Assembly (NCBI RefSeq): GCF_050871315.1
Contig: NZ_JBJLRE010000018.1
Source: Kineococcus gynurae
GTDB taxonomy: Bacteria > Actinomycetota > Actinomycetes > Actinomycetales > Kineococcaceae
Strand: one strand, 5' to 3'
DNA: 64,000 nucleotides
Of this stretch, positions 1 to 7,765 are shown piece by piece (within the stretch, counting starts at the first letter, position 1; every line of letters begins with the position of its first letter). The notes below the pieces were generated by a model that worked only from the letters and a program-made list of their open reading frames with translations, was not told the origin of the DNA and made no database searches. The position numbers and the translations under genes are program-made.

Positions 1-189
1 CTCACCCGCCTGCGCCACGAGCACCGCACGGTCCGCGACCTCGGCGCCTCCGCGCTGGAGTGGGCGGTGATCGCGGCGGTCGTCGTCGTGGCCGCCTCGG
101 TCATCGGTGGAGTGGTCTACGGGATCGTGCAGCAGAAGAGCGCTGCCCTGCAGACCTGCGCCTCCGCGGCCGTCGGCACCTCCTGCTGA
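1..189 (+). CDS. Flp/Tad-type prepilin-like protein, 5' end outside the window
   Basis: The frame is open from base 1 to the TGA at 187-189. It encodes a short basic stretch, then GASALEWAV and a hydrophobic helix of about 25 residues, then a short tail with two cysteines, the last one next to the stop. A basic leader, a Gly/Ala-Ser-x-x-Glu site and one hydrophobic helix is the layout of Flp pilins and TadE-like pseudopilins, which TadV-type peptidases cleave before assembly into Tad pili. The gene starts before the window, so its full length is unknown. It is followed with overlap by TadE-like genes, which supports a Tad locus. Whether it is the major pilin or a minor one cannot be decided here. 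Confidence 0.6.
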   Translation, partial: LTRLRHEHRTVRDLGASALEWAVIAAVVVVAASVIGGVVYGIVQQKSAALQTCASAAVGTSC

Positions 190-611
190 CCCCCCGCGGC
201 ACCGGCACGCGCGACCGGGGTTCGGCCGCCCTCGAGCTCGCCGTCGTCGCCCCGGCCCTGCTCCTCCTCGTCTTCACCGCCGTCCAGGTCGGGCTCTGGG
301 GCTACGGACGCGCCGTGGCCCAGCAGGCCGCCCGGGAGGGGGTCTCGCAGTACCGGCTCGCCGCCGACGCCCGCACCGCCGAGCTCTACCGACCCGTCGT
401 GGAGGCCCACGTGCGCGGCTACGCCGGGACCCTCGGTCGCGAGGCGCTCACCGACGCCACCGTCGCCTCGACGTGGGTCACCGACCCCACCGGCCGGCCC
501 CGCGTCGAGGTCGCGGTCACCGGGACGACCATCACCCTCGTCCCCGGCCTGCACCTCGCCGTCACCGGCCGGGCGCAGGGGTCCGTCGAACGCTTCGGCG
601 ACGGCCGATGA
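60..611 (+). CDS. TadE family pilus assembly protein (start uncertain)
   Basis: A TadE-like pseudopilin. A basic leader is followed by GSAALELAVVAPALLLLVF, the conserved Gly/Ala-Leu-Glu motif plus a membrane helix, and then a periplasmic-side domain of about 110 residues. TadE proteins are minor pilins of the Tad/Flp secretion system. The only ATG/GTG/TTG start in frame is GTG at 60, which overlaps the upstream gene by 130 bp and adds about 42 arginine-rich residues unlike the family. The natural protein may instead begin at CTG 186, beside the upstream stop. The 3' end overlaps the next gene by 4 bp (ATGA), indicating translational coupling. Confidence 0.68.
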   Translation: MGGDRGGRRRGRLGHRWSGLRDRAAEERCPADLRLRGRRHLLLTPRGTGTRDRGSAALELAVVAPALLLLVFTAVQVGLWGYGRAVAQQAAREGVSQYRLAADARTAELYRPVVEAHVRGYAGTLGREALTDATVASTWVTDPTGRPRVEVAVTGTTITLVPGLHLAVTGRAQGSVERFGDGR

Positions 612-1045
612 CCCCCCGGACCACCCGCCGGACCACCCGCCGGGGTCCCGCCGACGCCGGGACGGCCGCGCTCGAGCTCACCCTGGCCGCCCCCGTCCTG
701 CTCCTGCTCCTCGCCCTGCTGCTGACCTGGGCCCGGCTCGGGCACGTCCACGCCGCCCTCGACGCCGGCGTCCGCGACGCCGCGCGCACCGCCACCGGAC
801 AACGCTCGGCCGGCGACGCGGCGCTCGCCGCGCGCAGCGTCGTGCTCGACGCGCTCGGCCCCGGGGACTGCGCGGACTCCCTGCAGCTCGACCCCGTCGG
901 ACCCTTCACGCCGGGCCGGGCGGTCACCGTCCGCGCGCACTGCCGCTTCTCGGTGCTCGACCTGGGACTGCCCTCGGCCCCCGGCGAACTCCGCCTGAGC
1001 AGTTCCTTCTCCTCACCGCTCGACCCCAACCGGGAGGTCTCGTGA
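608..1045 (+). CDS. TadE family pilus assembly protein
   Basis: This 145-residue protein has an arginine-rich N-terminus, then GTAALELTLAAPVLLLLLAL, the TadE signature of Ala-Ala-Leu-Glu leading into a single membrane helix. An extracytoplasmic domain follows with two cysteines (GDCADS and AHCRFS) that could form a disulfide. The ATG at 608 overlaps the previous stop in an ATGA, so the start is well defined. By family it is a minor pseudopilin or assembly factor of the Tad pilus. It lies in a chain of overlapping genes and is probably co-transcribed with both neighbours. Confidence 0.75.
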   Translation: MTPRTTRRTTRRGPADAGTAALELTLAAPVLLLLLALLLTWARLGHVHAALDAGVRDAARTATGQRSAGDAALAARSVVLDALGPGDCADSLQLDPVGPFTPGRAVTVRAHCRFSVLDLGLPSAPGELRLSSSFSSPLDPNREVS

Positions 1046-1548
1046 ACCACCGACCCCTCCGCCCCGACCCCACCCCCGTCCCCGTTCCCGCCACCGCGCG
1101 CGAGGACGGGTCGATCGGCGTCGCCGTGCCCGCCCTCGCCCTCGTCCTGCTCCTGCTGGCCGGACTCGTCGTCGACTCCGCCCGCCAGCTCGACGCCCGC
1201 GGCCAGGCGGTCGGCTACGCGGAGGAGGCCGCCCGCGCCGGCGCCGCCGCCGTCGACCTCGACTCCGCCGAGCTCCGGCTCGCCCCCGAGGCCGAGGTGC
1301 GCGCCCGCGTCGTCGCCTACTGCCGCGACGCCGTCGCCGCCGGAGCCCCCATCCGCGACCCCGACGGCTGCTTCCGCGGCATCGACGCGGTCGGCGCGGG
1401 CGACCCGCGCCGTCTCGTCGTGCAGGCCCACGTCGACGTCGTCCAGCCCGCCTCGCTGCTCGGGCTCGTCGGGGTCCGCGAGCTGCACGCCTCCGGCGAG
1501 GGTCGCGCCCGACCGGTCGACGGCATCCGCTTCCAGGACGCCCGGTGA
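1042..1548 (+). CDS. TadG-like pilus-associated membrane protein
   Basis: This 168-residue protein has a proline-rich N-terminus, then EDGSIGVAVPALALVLLLLA, which matches the N-terminal helix of TadG/'Flp pilus assembly' proteins (Rv3655c-like small versions in actinobacteria). A helical segment rich in Ala/Glu (QAVGYAEEAARAGA) and an exported domain follow. The GTG at 1042 overlaps the upstream TGA. Actinobacterial Tad loci typically end with two or three such pseudopilin-like genes. The role in pilus biogenesis follows from family and position; no catalytic motif is visible. Confidence 0.68.
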   Translation: MNHRPLRPDPTPVPVPATAREDGSIGVAVPALALVLLLLAGLVVDSARQLDARGQAVGYAEEAARAGAAAVDLDSAELRLAPEAEVRARVVAYCRDAVAAGAPIRDPDGCFRGIDAVGAGDPRRLVVQAHVDVVQPASLLGLVGVRELHASGEGRARPVDGIRFQDAR

Positions 1549-2270
1549 GCCCCCGCCGACCCACCCGGCCCACCACCCGGCCCACCACCCGGCCCACCAC
1601 CCGGCCCACCGCCCGCCTGATCGGTGGCCTCACCGCGGTGGCGGCGCTCGTCGTCACCGGCACCGTGCTCACCGCGCGCGCCCCCGCCGACCCCGACCCG
1701 CCGGCCGTGCGGCCCCCGACCGCCGCACCGGCCCACCCCGCCCACCTCCCGATCGGCACCGGGGCGCGCGCGGACACCGACCCGCTCGACGTCGACCCGG
1801 TGGACGGCGACCCGGTCGACGTCGGCACCCGCGCCGCCGCGCAGGCCGCCCTCGACGCCTACCTGCGCGCCGAGGCACGGGCCGTGAACGCCGCAGGCGC
1901 GCCCGGGGCCGACCCGGCGACCGTCACCGCGACCCGTGCCGACCTGCTGCGGACCCTGACCCCGGCGGCCGCGCGCTGGGCCCTGCCGCAGCTCGCGGCC
2001 GACACCGGCGACGTCATGCCCGGGCCCTACCCCGTCGGGGTCCTGCGCACCGAGACCCTCGGGCCGGACCGCCTCGCCCTCGACCTCTGCCTGCAGGACC
2101 GCGGCTGGCAGCACGACCGGCGCACGGGGCGTCCCCTCGGCGACCCCCACCTCGGCATCGCCCGGGCCGTCCTGCAGCGCGTCGGCGACGACTGGCTGCT
2201 GGCCGATCTCGTCGCCGGGACCGACTGCAGCGCAGCCGAGGCGAGCACCGTGACGACGGAGGAGTTCTGA
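1545..2270 (+). CDS. Uncharacterised membrane-anchored protein with TRPT repeats
   Basis: I do not recognise this 241-residue protein. The N-terminus is a cytoplasmic Thr-Arg-Pro repeat encoded by four perfect 12-bp units at 1563-1610, followed by one membrane helix (about residues 27-44). A Pro/Asp-rich linker and a C-terminal domain of about 130 residues with two cysteines come next. The C-terminal part (AAQAALDAYLRAEARAV, then a compact alpha/beta pattern) resembles small exported domains often found beside actinobacterial secretion genes, but no function can be assigned. The GTG at 1545 overlaps the preceding TGA by 4 bp, so it belongs to the pilus-locus transcription unit. Confidence 0.6.
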   Translation: MSPRRPTRPTTRPTTRPTTRPTARLIGGLTAVAALVVTGTVLTARAPADPDPPAVRPPTAAPAHPAHLPIGTGARADTDPLDVDPVDGDPVDVGTRAAAQAALDAYLRAEARAVNAAGAPGADPATVTATRADLLRTLTPAAARWALPQLAADTGDVMPGPYPVGVLRTETLGPDRLALDLCLQDRGWQHDRRTGRPLGDPHLGIARAVLQRVGDDWLLADLVAGTDCSAAEASTVTTEEF

Positions 2271-3409
2271 TGTCCGGCACGACCCGCCCCCGTCCGACCG
2301 GGGCAGCCCCGGTCGCCGCCCTGCTCGTCGTCCTGGCGGTCGTCGTCACCCTGCTCGGGCCGACCACCCCCGCCGTGGCCGCGGAGGCCGGGGCCGCCCG
2401 CCCGCAGAGCACCGACGTGCGCAGCACCCGGGTCAGCGGGGCCTGCGTCCTCTGGTCGAACTCCTCCGGCGGGTACGGACGCAGCTGCGCCAAGGGGCGC
2501 TGGCGGAGCTTCCGAGACCTCCTCGACGGGGCCGTCGCCCCGACCTGCTGGCTGCTGCCCGCCGGGGCCCGCGACCTCGCCCCCGACCGGGTCAGCGCCC
2601 CGCCCCGACCCGCGCCGACCCCCGTCCCCACCGCGACCCCCACCGCGACCCCCACCGCGGAGCCCGCACCGACCCCCACGGCGGCGCCCGTCGACGCCCC
2701 GCCCACCCCCGCCCCGCTGCCGACCCCGGCCCCGCTGCCCACCCCCGTGGTCGCGGCCCCCACCACCGCCGCGCCCGAGGAATGGACCCAGGTCTGCCTC
2801 TCCCCACCCGTCGACCCCACGACCGGCATCCCCACCGGTCCCGTCCAGCTGGTCACCTCCGAGGTCGTGCTCAGCGCCGACGACCCGGACCGACCGCCGT
2901 TCTGGTGGGAACTCACCCCGGGACAACGCGCCTACGCCGACCTGCGCGAGGAGCGCGCGGGCGCCATCACCGTCGGGCGCCTCGTGGTCAGCCCGGTCCT
3001 CAGCCCGCGGGTCCGGCAGCCGGTCGCGTTCTCCCTCGTCGGGACCTCCGCCCCGACGCTGCCCGGGCCGGTCCTGCTCCGCGCCCGCCTGCTCGACCTC
3101 ACCGTCGACGGCGGCGACCCGGACGCCCGACCGACCCGCTGCCTCGGCTCCGGCCGGCTCCTGCTGGCCGGCACGGACGACCGCGCCGGGCCCGACGTCT
3201 GCGCCTACGAGTACCGCAGGACGTCCTACGACGCCGGCGCGGGATCGGCCGTGACCGCCCGCGACGTGTTCACCGCCCGGGCGGAGGCCACCTGGCGCGT
3301 CGAGTTCAGCGACGACGACGGGGCGAGCTGGCAGACCTTCCGCGACGTCCTCGTGCCGCGAAGCACCGGGGTCCGCGTCACCGAGGTGCAGACCCTGGTG
3401 GTGCCGTGA
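2270..3409 (+). CDS. Secreted protein with PT-rich linker, unknown function
   Basis: A 379-residue exported protein. It has an N-terminal signal peptide (hydrophobic core about residues 14-32, AVAAEA-like cleavage region) and a Cys-containing segment. A Pro/Thr/Ala linker (about residues 105-165, built from PTPTA-type repeats) leads to a C-terminal domain of about 210 residues with paired cysteines. The ATG at 2270 overlaps the upstream stop by one base. The architecture is that of a cell-surface protein with a stalk. Its place in the Tad gene chain suggests a role in the pilus or envelope, but this is inference. I recognise no domain. Confidence 0.62.
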   Translation: MSGTTRPRPTGAAPVAALLVVLAVVVTLLGPTTPAVAAEAGAARPQSTDVRSTRVSGACVLWSNSSGGYGRSCAKGRWRSFRDLLDGAVAPTCWLLPAGARDLAPDRVSAPPRPAPTPVPTATPTATPTAEPAPTPTAAPVDAPPTPAPLPTPAPLPTPVVAAPTTAAPEEWTQVCLSPPVDPTTGIPTGPVQLVTSEVVLSADDPDRPPFWWELTPGQRAYADLREERAGAITVGRLVVSPVLSPRVRQPVAFSLVGTSAPTLPGPVLLRARLLDLTVDGGDPDARPTRCLGSGRLLLAGTDDRAGPDVCAYEYRRTSYDAGAGSAVTARDVFTARAEATWRVEFSDDDGASWQTFRDVLVPRSTGVRVTEVQTLVVP

Positions 3410-3471
3410 CGCCGCCGGGTGCGCCCGACGGACCCGCCCCCCACCCGACCCGTCCCCGAGAGGAACCACCC

Positions 3472-4347
3472 GTGCCGACCTCGCCCCGGCTTCAGTCCCG
3501 GCTTCCGCGCCGGCCGCTCACCGCCCGGGAACGCTCCGGCGAACTCCTCCGCGGGGCGCTCGCGGTCCTGCTGCTGGTGGGGCTCGTCGTCGGGGTGCCC
3601 GCGGGTCTGCTGATGCTCGTGGGCGACCCGCTGCCGAGCACGCCCCCGGGTCCGGACTGGCTGCTCGCCCCCCTCGGGCCAGGGGCCGTCCTCGACCTCC
3701 TCGCCGTCCTGCTCTGGGCCGCCTGGGCCCACCTGCTCGGCTGCCTCGTCCTGGAGGTGCGAGACCACCGGCGCGACGTCGTCCGGCCCACCCCCGCCGG
3801 CCCCACCCGGGCCGTGGCCCGCCGCCTGGTGGCCACCGTCCTGCTGCTCGGCGCGGGCGTCCCGGTCGCCGTCGCCGCGCCCCCCACGGCTCCACCCCCG
3901 GCCGACCGGCCCGTCGTCACCTCCGCCGGGCCCCGCACCGCGGCGCCCACCGACGTCCCGACCGGGCTGCCCGACCCGGCCTGGGGCGGGCGTACGACGA
4001 CCGGACCCACCTCGGCCCCCGTCCCGGACCTCCGCCCGACCCCGGTCCCGGACTCGACCCCGGACCCGACCCCGGACCCGACCCCGCACCCCGCCGCCCG
4101 GGAGACCGTCGCCCGCGAGGCCGCCCCCGGCCCGGTCTGGGTCGTCCGGCCGCCGCAGGGCCGCCACCACGAGTGCCTGTGGGACATCGCCGAGCGCACG
4201 CTGGGCGACCCGCTCCGGTACCGGGAGATCTACGACCTCAACCGCGACCGCGTGCAACCCGACGGCGGACGGCTGCTCGACGCCGACCTGATCCGTCCCG
4301 GCTGGACCCTGCAGCTGCCCGCGGACGCCCGGGTCCCCGCGGGCTGA
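3472..4347 (+). CDS. Membrane protein with C-terminal LysM domain
   Basis: This 291-residue protein has three predicted membrane helices: about residues 24-49, 58-82 and 115-133. A Pro/Thr-rich linker with PDPTPDPTPDPT repeats follows. The C-terminus (about residues 235-285) carries a LysM-like pattern, CLWDIAERTLGDPLRYREIY then NRD and IRPGWTLQLP. LysM modules bind peptidoglycan, so it may anchor an envelope assembly to the wall. I chose GTG 3472 because AGAGGA lies 7 nt before it. GTG 3406, overlapping the previous stop, is an alternative that adds 22 residues. It closes the Tad-locus gene chain. Confidence 0.65.
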   Translation: MPTSPRLQSRLPRRPLTARERSGELLRGALAVLLLVGLVVGVPAGLLMLVGDPLPSTPPGPDWLLAPLGPGAVLDLLAVLLWAAWAHLLGCLVLEVRDHRRDVVRPTPAGPTRAVARRLVATVLLLGAGVPVAVAAPPTAPPPADRPVVTSAGPRTAAPTDVPTGLPDPAWGGRTTTGPTSAPVPDLRPTPVPDSTPDPTPDPTPHPAARETVAREAAPGPVWVVRPPQGRHHECLWDIAERTLGDPLRYREIYDLNRDRVQPDGGRLLDADLIRPGWTLQLPADARVPAG

Positions 4348-4375
4348 GCTGGTCGGGCCGCGGGCCCGACCTCGG

Positions 4376-4381
4376 TACCGT
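4376..4381 (+). promoter_or_regulatory. -10 box of scpA, leaderless type
   Basis: TACCGT ends 7 nt before the GTG start at 4389, which places the transcription start at or next to the start codon. No Shine-Dalgarno sequence is visible. Confidence 0.55.
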
Positions 4382-4388
4382 GACCCCC

Positions 4389-5342
4389 GTGAGCGTCGAC
4401 CCCGCCCTGCTGGAGCCGGGTCCCGCCGACCCCGCGCCCGCGGCGGGTGCCGTCCCGGGTCCGGACGGGCCGGGGTCCCCGGGCGGGTCCCGGCGGGCGT
4501 TCCAGGTGCACCTGGCCAACTTCGACGGTCCCTTCGACCTGCTCCTCGGGCTCATCACCAAGCACCAGCTCGACATCACCGAGGTGGCCCTCGCGAGCGT
4601 CACCGACGAGTTCATCGCCCACCTGCGGGCGGCGACCACGGCGGGTCGGACGGGGCAGGACTTCGACCTGGACGAGGCCAGCGAGTTCGTCCTGGTGGCC
4701 GCCACCCTGCTGGACCTGAAGGCGGCCCGGCTGCTGCCCGCCGCCGAGGTGGAGGACCCCGAGGACCTCGCGCTGCTCGAGGCCCGCGACCTGCTCTTCG
4801 CCCGCCTGCTGCAGTACCGGGCGTACAAGCAGGTGGCCGAACTGCTGGGGGAGCGGCACGCCGAGTCCTCGCGCCGGGTGGCCCGGGCCGTGTCCCTGGA
4901 ACCCCACCTCGAGAAACTCCTCCCCGAGCTGGTGCTGCGCATCACGCCCGAGCAGTTCGCGGCGATCGCCGCGCGGGCCATGACGCCGAAACCCGTGCCG
5001 CTCGTCGGGCTGGACCATCTGCACGCCAGCACCGTCAGCGTCCGGGAGCAGGCGGCGGTCCTGGTGGCCCGGCTGCAGCGCAACGGGTCCGCCACGTTCG
5101 CGGACCTCGTCGCCGACGCCGGGGACGGTCCCGAGGGAACCCTGGTGACCGTGGCCCGGTTCCTGGCGGTGCTGGAACTCTTCCGGGAACGTCGGGTGCG
5201 GCTGGAGCAGGACGACGCGCTCGCCGACCTGGTCGTCCGCTGGGACGACGCGACCGGGGACGATCTGGACACCGACGCGGTCCTCGGCGGCGTCGACGAG
5301 TTCGAGGGCGCCGAACCGACCGTTCCCGGGAGGGACGCATGA
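4389..5342 (+). CDS. scpA: Segregation and condensation protein A
   Basis: ScpA is the kleisin subunit of the SMC-ScpA-ScpB condensin that compacts and segregates the chromosome. This 317-residue protein has a 38-residue Pro/Gly-rich lead, then the N-terminal kleisin signature NFDGPFDLLLGLI at about 44-56. A helical middle follows (DEASEFVLVAATLLDLKA), and a C-terminal winged-helix domain (about 250-317) that contacts the SMC head. The start chosen is GTG 4389, because a -10 box sits 7 nt upstream and no SD is present. It overlaps scpB by 4 bp, the normal arrangement. An in-frame extension further upstream would run through the LysM gene and is rejected. Confidence 0.95.
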   Translation: MSVDPALLEPGPADPAPAAGAVPGPDGPGSPGGSRRAFQVHLANFDGPFDLLLGLITKHQLDITEVALASVTDEFIAHLRAATTAGRTGQDFDLDEASEFVLVAATLLDLKAARLLPAAEVEDPEDLALLEARDLLFARLLQYRAYKQVAELLGERHAESSRRVARAVSLEPHLEKLLPELVLRITPEQFAAIAARAMTPKPVPLVGLDHLHASTVSVREQAAVLVARLQRNGSATFADLVADAGDGPEGTLVTVARFLAVLELFRERRVRLEQDDALADLVVRWDDATGDDLDTDAVLGGVDEFEGAEPTVPGRDA

Positions 5343-6208
5343 GCACGACCGACCCCACCGGCGCGACGCCCGTGACGTCCCTGAACGGCGGACGGCCCGA
5401 GGACGCACTGCCCCAGGACGAGGACGCGGGCGCCGGGTTGACCACCGACGTCGGGCTGCGGGCCGCCTTCGAGGCCGTCCTCATGGTGGCCGACGACCCG
5501 GTGCCGGCGGCGGCCCTCGCCCGGGCCACCGGCATCGAGACCGACGACGCCGCGCAGGCGCTGCGGGAGCTGGCCGGGTCCTACGACGAGGAGGGCCGGG
5601 GTTTCGAGCTGCGCGAGGTGGCCGGAGGGTGGCGGATGTACTCGCGGGCCGCGCACGCCGACGTCGTCGAGGCGTTCCTGCTCGACGGGCAGACGGCCAA
5701 GCTCACCCAGGCCGCGCTGGAGACCCTCGCCATCGTGGCCTACCGCCAGCCGGTCAGCCGCTCGCGCGTCTCGGCGGTCCGCGGTGTCGCCGTCGACGGC
5801 GTGATGCGGACGCTGCTGACCCGGGGCCTGGTCAGCGAGGCCGGGGTCGAGGCCACCAGCGGCGCGACCCTCTACCGGACCACCGCGGAGTTCCTGCACC
5901 GTATGGGGCTGGAGAGCCTTGAGCAGCTGCCGCCGCTGGCCCCGTTCCTGCCCGACGACGTGCCGGTCGAGGACGTCGGGCCGCCGGAGGTGCTGGCCGT
6001 CCCCGCCCGGGTCCCCGCCGTCGCACCCGCCGCGGACGTCGAGGGGTCGTCGATGAGGGACAATGAGTCCTTTGCCGCGGTCGCGCCGGACGGCGACGCG
6101 TCGGGCCCGGACCGAGAACCGGACGGGACGTCGGCGACGGATCCCGTCGAGGACCCGCGGCACGACCAGCAGCCAGACCAGCAGCACGACCAGCAGGAGG
6201 AACGATGA
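5339..6208 (+). CDS. scpB: Segregation and condensation protein B
   Basis: ScpB is the winged-helix partner of ScpA in the SMC condensin. Two winged-helix domains span about residues 35-190, with the conserved segment LTQAALETLAIVAYRQPV at 122-139. At 289 residues it is longer than the usual 170-200. The extra length is an acidic, low-complexity tail ending in a Gln/Asp repeat (DQQPDQQHDQQEER). The ATG at 5339 overlaps scpA by 4 bp, and the 3' end overlaps rluB by 4 bp. The tail is probably disordered and its role is unknown. Confidence 0.94.
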   Translation: MSTTDPTGATPVTSLNGGRPEDALPQDEDAGAGLTTDVGLRAAFEAVLMVADDPVPAAALARATGIETDDAAQALRELAGSYDEEGRGFELREVAGGWRMYSRAAHADVVEAFLLDGQTAKLTQAALETLAIVAYRQPVSRSRVSAVRGVAVDGVMRTLLTRGLVSEAGVEATSGATLYRTTAEFLHRMGLESLEQLPPLAPFLPDDVPVEDVGPPEVLAVPARVPAVAPAADVEGSSMRDNESFAAVAPDGDASGPDREPDGTSATDPVEDPRHDQQPDQQHDQQEER

Positions 6209-7236
6209 GCCCGTCCGCACCCCGTGGAGGCGGCGCCGGCCGCGGTGGCGGAGCCGGGCGCCGTGGTGGCGGCCCGCGCCCGGCCCAGGGCCGGGGCGGC
6301 GCCGGGAAGCCCGCGCGCGGCGGGAAACCGTTCGGCGGCAAGGGGAGCGCGGCCGGTGGGCCCAAGGGGGCGGGCAAGAACCCCGGGGGTTCCGGCAAGG
6401 TCGCGGGCCGTCGGGGGGCCGCCCGCCGGATGACCGACGACATCAAGCCCGCGCCCGCGCCGCCGCGTCGGGGTGCCCCGCCGGTCCGGCCCGGGGCCGA
6501 CGTCCACGACCCCGAGGGCGTGCGGCTGCAGAAGGTGCTGGCCCAGGCCGGGGCCGGGTCGCGCCGCGCCTGCGAGGAGATGATCGCCGCCGGACGGGTC
6601 ACCGTCGACGGCGAGGTGGTCACCGAGCTGGGGGTCCGCATCGATCCCACCCGGCAGGTCGTCCACGTCGACGGCCTCCGCTTCGCCATCGACGACGACC
6701 TCGTCTACATCGCCGTGAACAAGCCCGTCGGCGTCGTCTCGACGATGTACGACGACGAGGGCCGGTTGAACCTGGCCGACATGGTCGGGCCCCGCGAGGA
6801 GCGGCTCTTCCACGTCGGGCGCCTCGACATGGAGACCGAGGGGCTCATCCTCCTCACCAACGACGGCACCCTGACCCACCGGCTGCAGCACCCCTCGTTC
6901 GGGGTCAAGAAGACCTACCTGGCCGAGGTCCGCGGCCCCGTCAAGCGGGAGCTCGGCAAGAACCTGCGGGCCGGGATCGAGCTGGAGGACGGGCCGGTCC
7001 AGGTCGACTCGTTCCGGGTCGTCGACTCCAAGCCGGGCTACGCGCTCGTCGAGGTCGTCCTGCACGAGGGGCGCAAGCACGTCGTCCGCCGACTGCTCGA
7101 GGCGGAGGGGTACCCGGTCCTCAAACTCGTCCGGACCCAGCTCGGGCCGATCGTCCTGGGCGACCTCAAGCCCGGGAAGAACCGGCGCCTCACCAAGGGC
7201 GAGGTCCAGCAGCTCATGGCCGCGGCCGGCTTGTGA
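6205..7236 (+). CDS. rluB: Pseudouridine synthase of the RluB/RsuA family
   Basis: A RluB/RsuA-type enzyme that isomerises uridine to pseudouridine in rRNA. Residues 1-100 are a Gly/Arg/Lys-rich disordered extension (repeats such as GRGGGAG), likely RNA-binding. An S4 domain (about 105-150, RLQKVLAQAGAGSRRACEEM) follows, then the catalytic domain with GRLDMETEGLILLTND, where Asp208 is the expected catalytic residue. HEGRKHVVRRLLEA near the C-terminus is also typical. The scpA-scpB-rluB order is conserved in Gram-positive bacteria. The ATG at 6205 overlaps scpB by 4 bp. RluB (23S) is more likely than RsuA because of this context. Confidence 0.92.
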   Translation: MSPSAPRGGGAGRGGGAGRRGGGPRPAQGRGGAGKPARGGKPFGGKGSAAGGPKGAGKNPGGSGKVAGRRGAARRMTDDIKPAPAPPRRGAPPVRPGADVHDPEGVRLQKVLAQAGAGSRRACEEMIAAGRVTVDGEVVTELGVRIDPTRQVVHVDGLRFAIDDDLVYIAVNKPVGVVSTMYDDEGRLNLADMVGPREERLFHVGRLDMETEGLILLTNDGTLTHRLQHPSFGVKKTYLAEVRGPVKRELGKNLRAGIELEDGPVQVDSFRVVDSKPGYALVEVVLHEGRKHVVRRLLEAEGYPVLKLVRTQLGPIVLGDLKPGKNRRLTKGEVQQLMAAAGL

Positions 7237-7304
7237 CCGGTCGCGGCGCGGTGCCCGCTCACCCGGGTGGTCCAGACGGGTGCGACCCGCGCGGCGGATG
7301 TCGC

Positions 7305-7310
7305 TACGGT
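7305..7310 (+). promoter_or_regulatory. -10 box of aroH, leaderless type
   Basis: TACGGT is followed by 7 nt and the GTG start at 7318. No ribosome binding site is visible, so the transcript probably begins at the start codon. Confidence 0.55.
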
Positions 7311-7317
7311 GAGGCCC

Positions 7318-7704
7318 GTGCCTGAACCCGTCACCGCCCCCCGTCGCGTCCGAGCGGTCCGCGGGGCCGTGCAGATCGACGTGGACGAGCGTGAGGAGAT
7401 CCTCTCCGCGACCCGGGAACTGGTCACCGAGGTCATCTCCCGCAACGGGTTGCACCTCGACGACTTCATCAGCGTGATCTTCACGTCGACCGCCGACCTC
7501 AGCGCCGAGTTCCCGGCGGTGGCCGCGCGCGAACTCGGGATGGGCGACGTCCCCCTGATGTGCGCTCGCGAACTGGAGATCGCCGGGTCGATGCCCCGGG
7601 TGATCCGGTTGATGGCCCATGTCGAGACCGGTCTCGCGCGGGCCGAGGTCCAGCACGTGTACCTGCGTGGCGCGGTCGCCCTGCGGCGCGACATCGCGCA
7701 GTGA
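7318..7704 (+). CDS. aroH: Chorismate mutase, AroH class
   Basis: The enzyme converts chorismate to prephenate, the first step toward Phe and Tyr. The 128-residue length fits the monofunctional Bacillus-type AroH trimer. Residues equivalent to the B. subtilis active site can be placed: Arg15, Cys82, Glu85, Arg97, Tyr115 and Arg123, in VRGA, MCARELEI and VYLRGAV segments. The GTG at 7318 is chosen because of the -10 box 7 nt before it; an earlier in-frame start at 7267 would precede the promoter. The tyrA gene lies directly downstream, so consecutive pathway steps are adjacent. Confidence 0.93.
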   Translation: MPEPVTAPRRVRAVRGAVQIDVDEREEILSATRELVTEVISRNGLHLDDFISVIFTSTADLSAEFPAVAARELGMGDVPLMCARELEIAGSMPRVIRLMAHVETGLARAEVQHVYLRGAVALRRDIAQ

Positions 7705-7765
7705 CGACCGCCCGGCAACCCGACGCGAACCCCGCCCTGAATTCCGACCCGACGCCGCCACGACG

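Noticed and set aside
1563..1610. 12-bp tandem repeat as a regulatory or mobile element
   Set aside because: It lies inside a gene, keeps the frame and encodes a Thr-Arg-Pro repeat.
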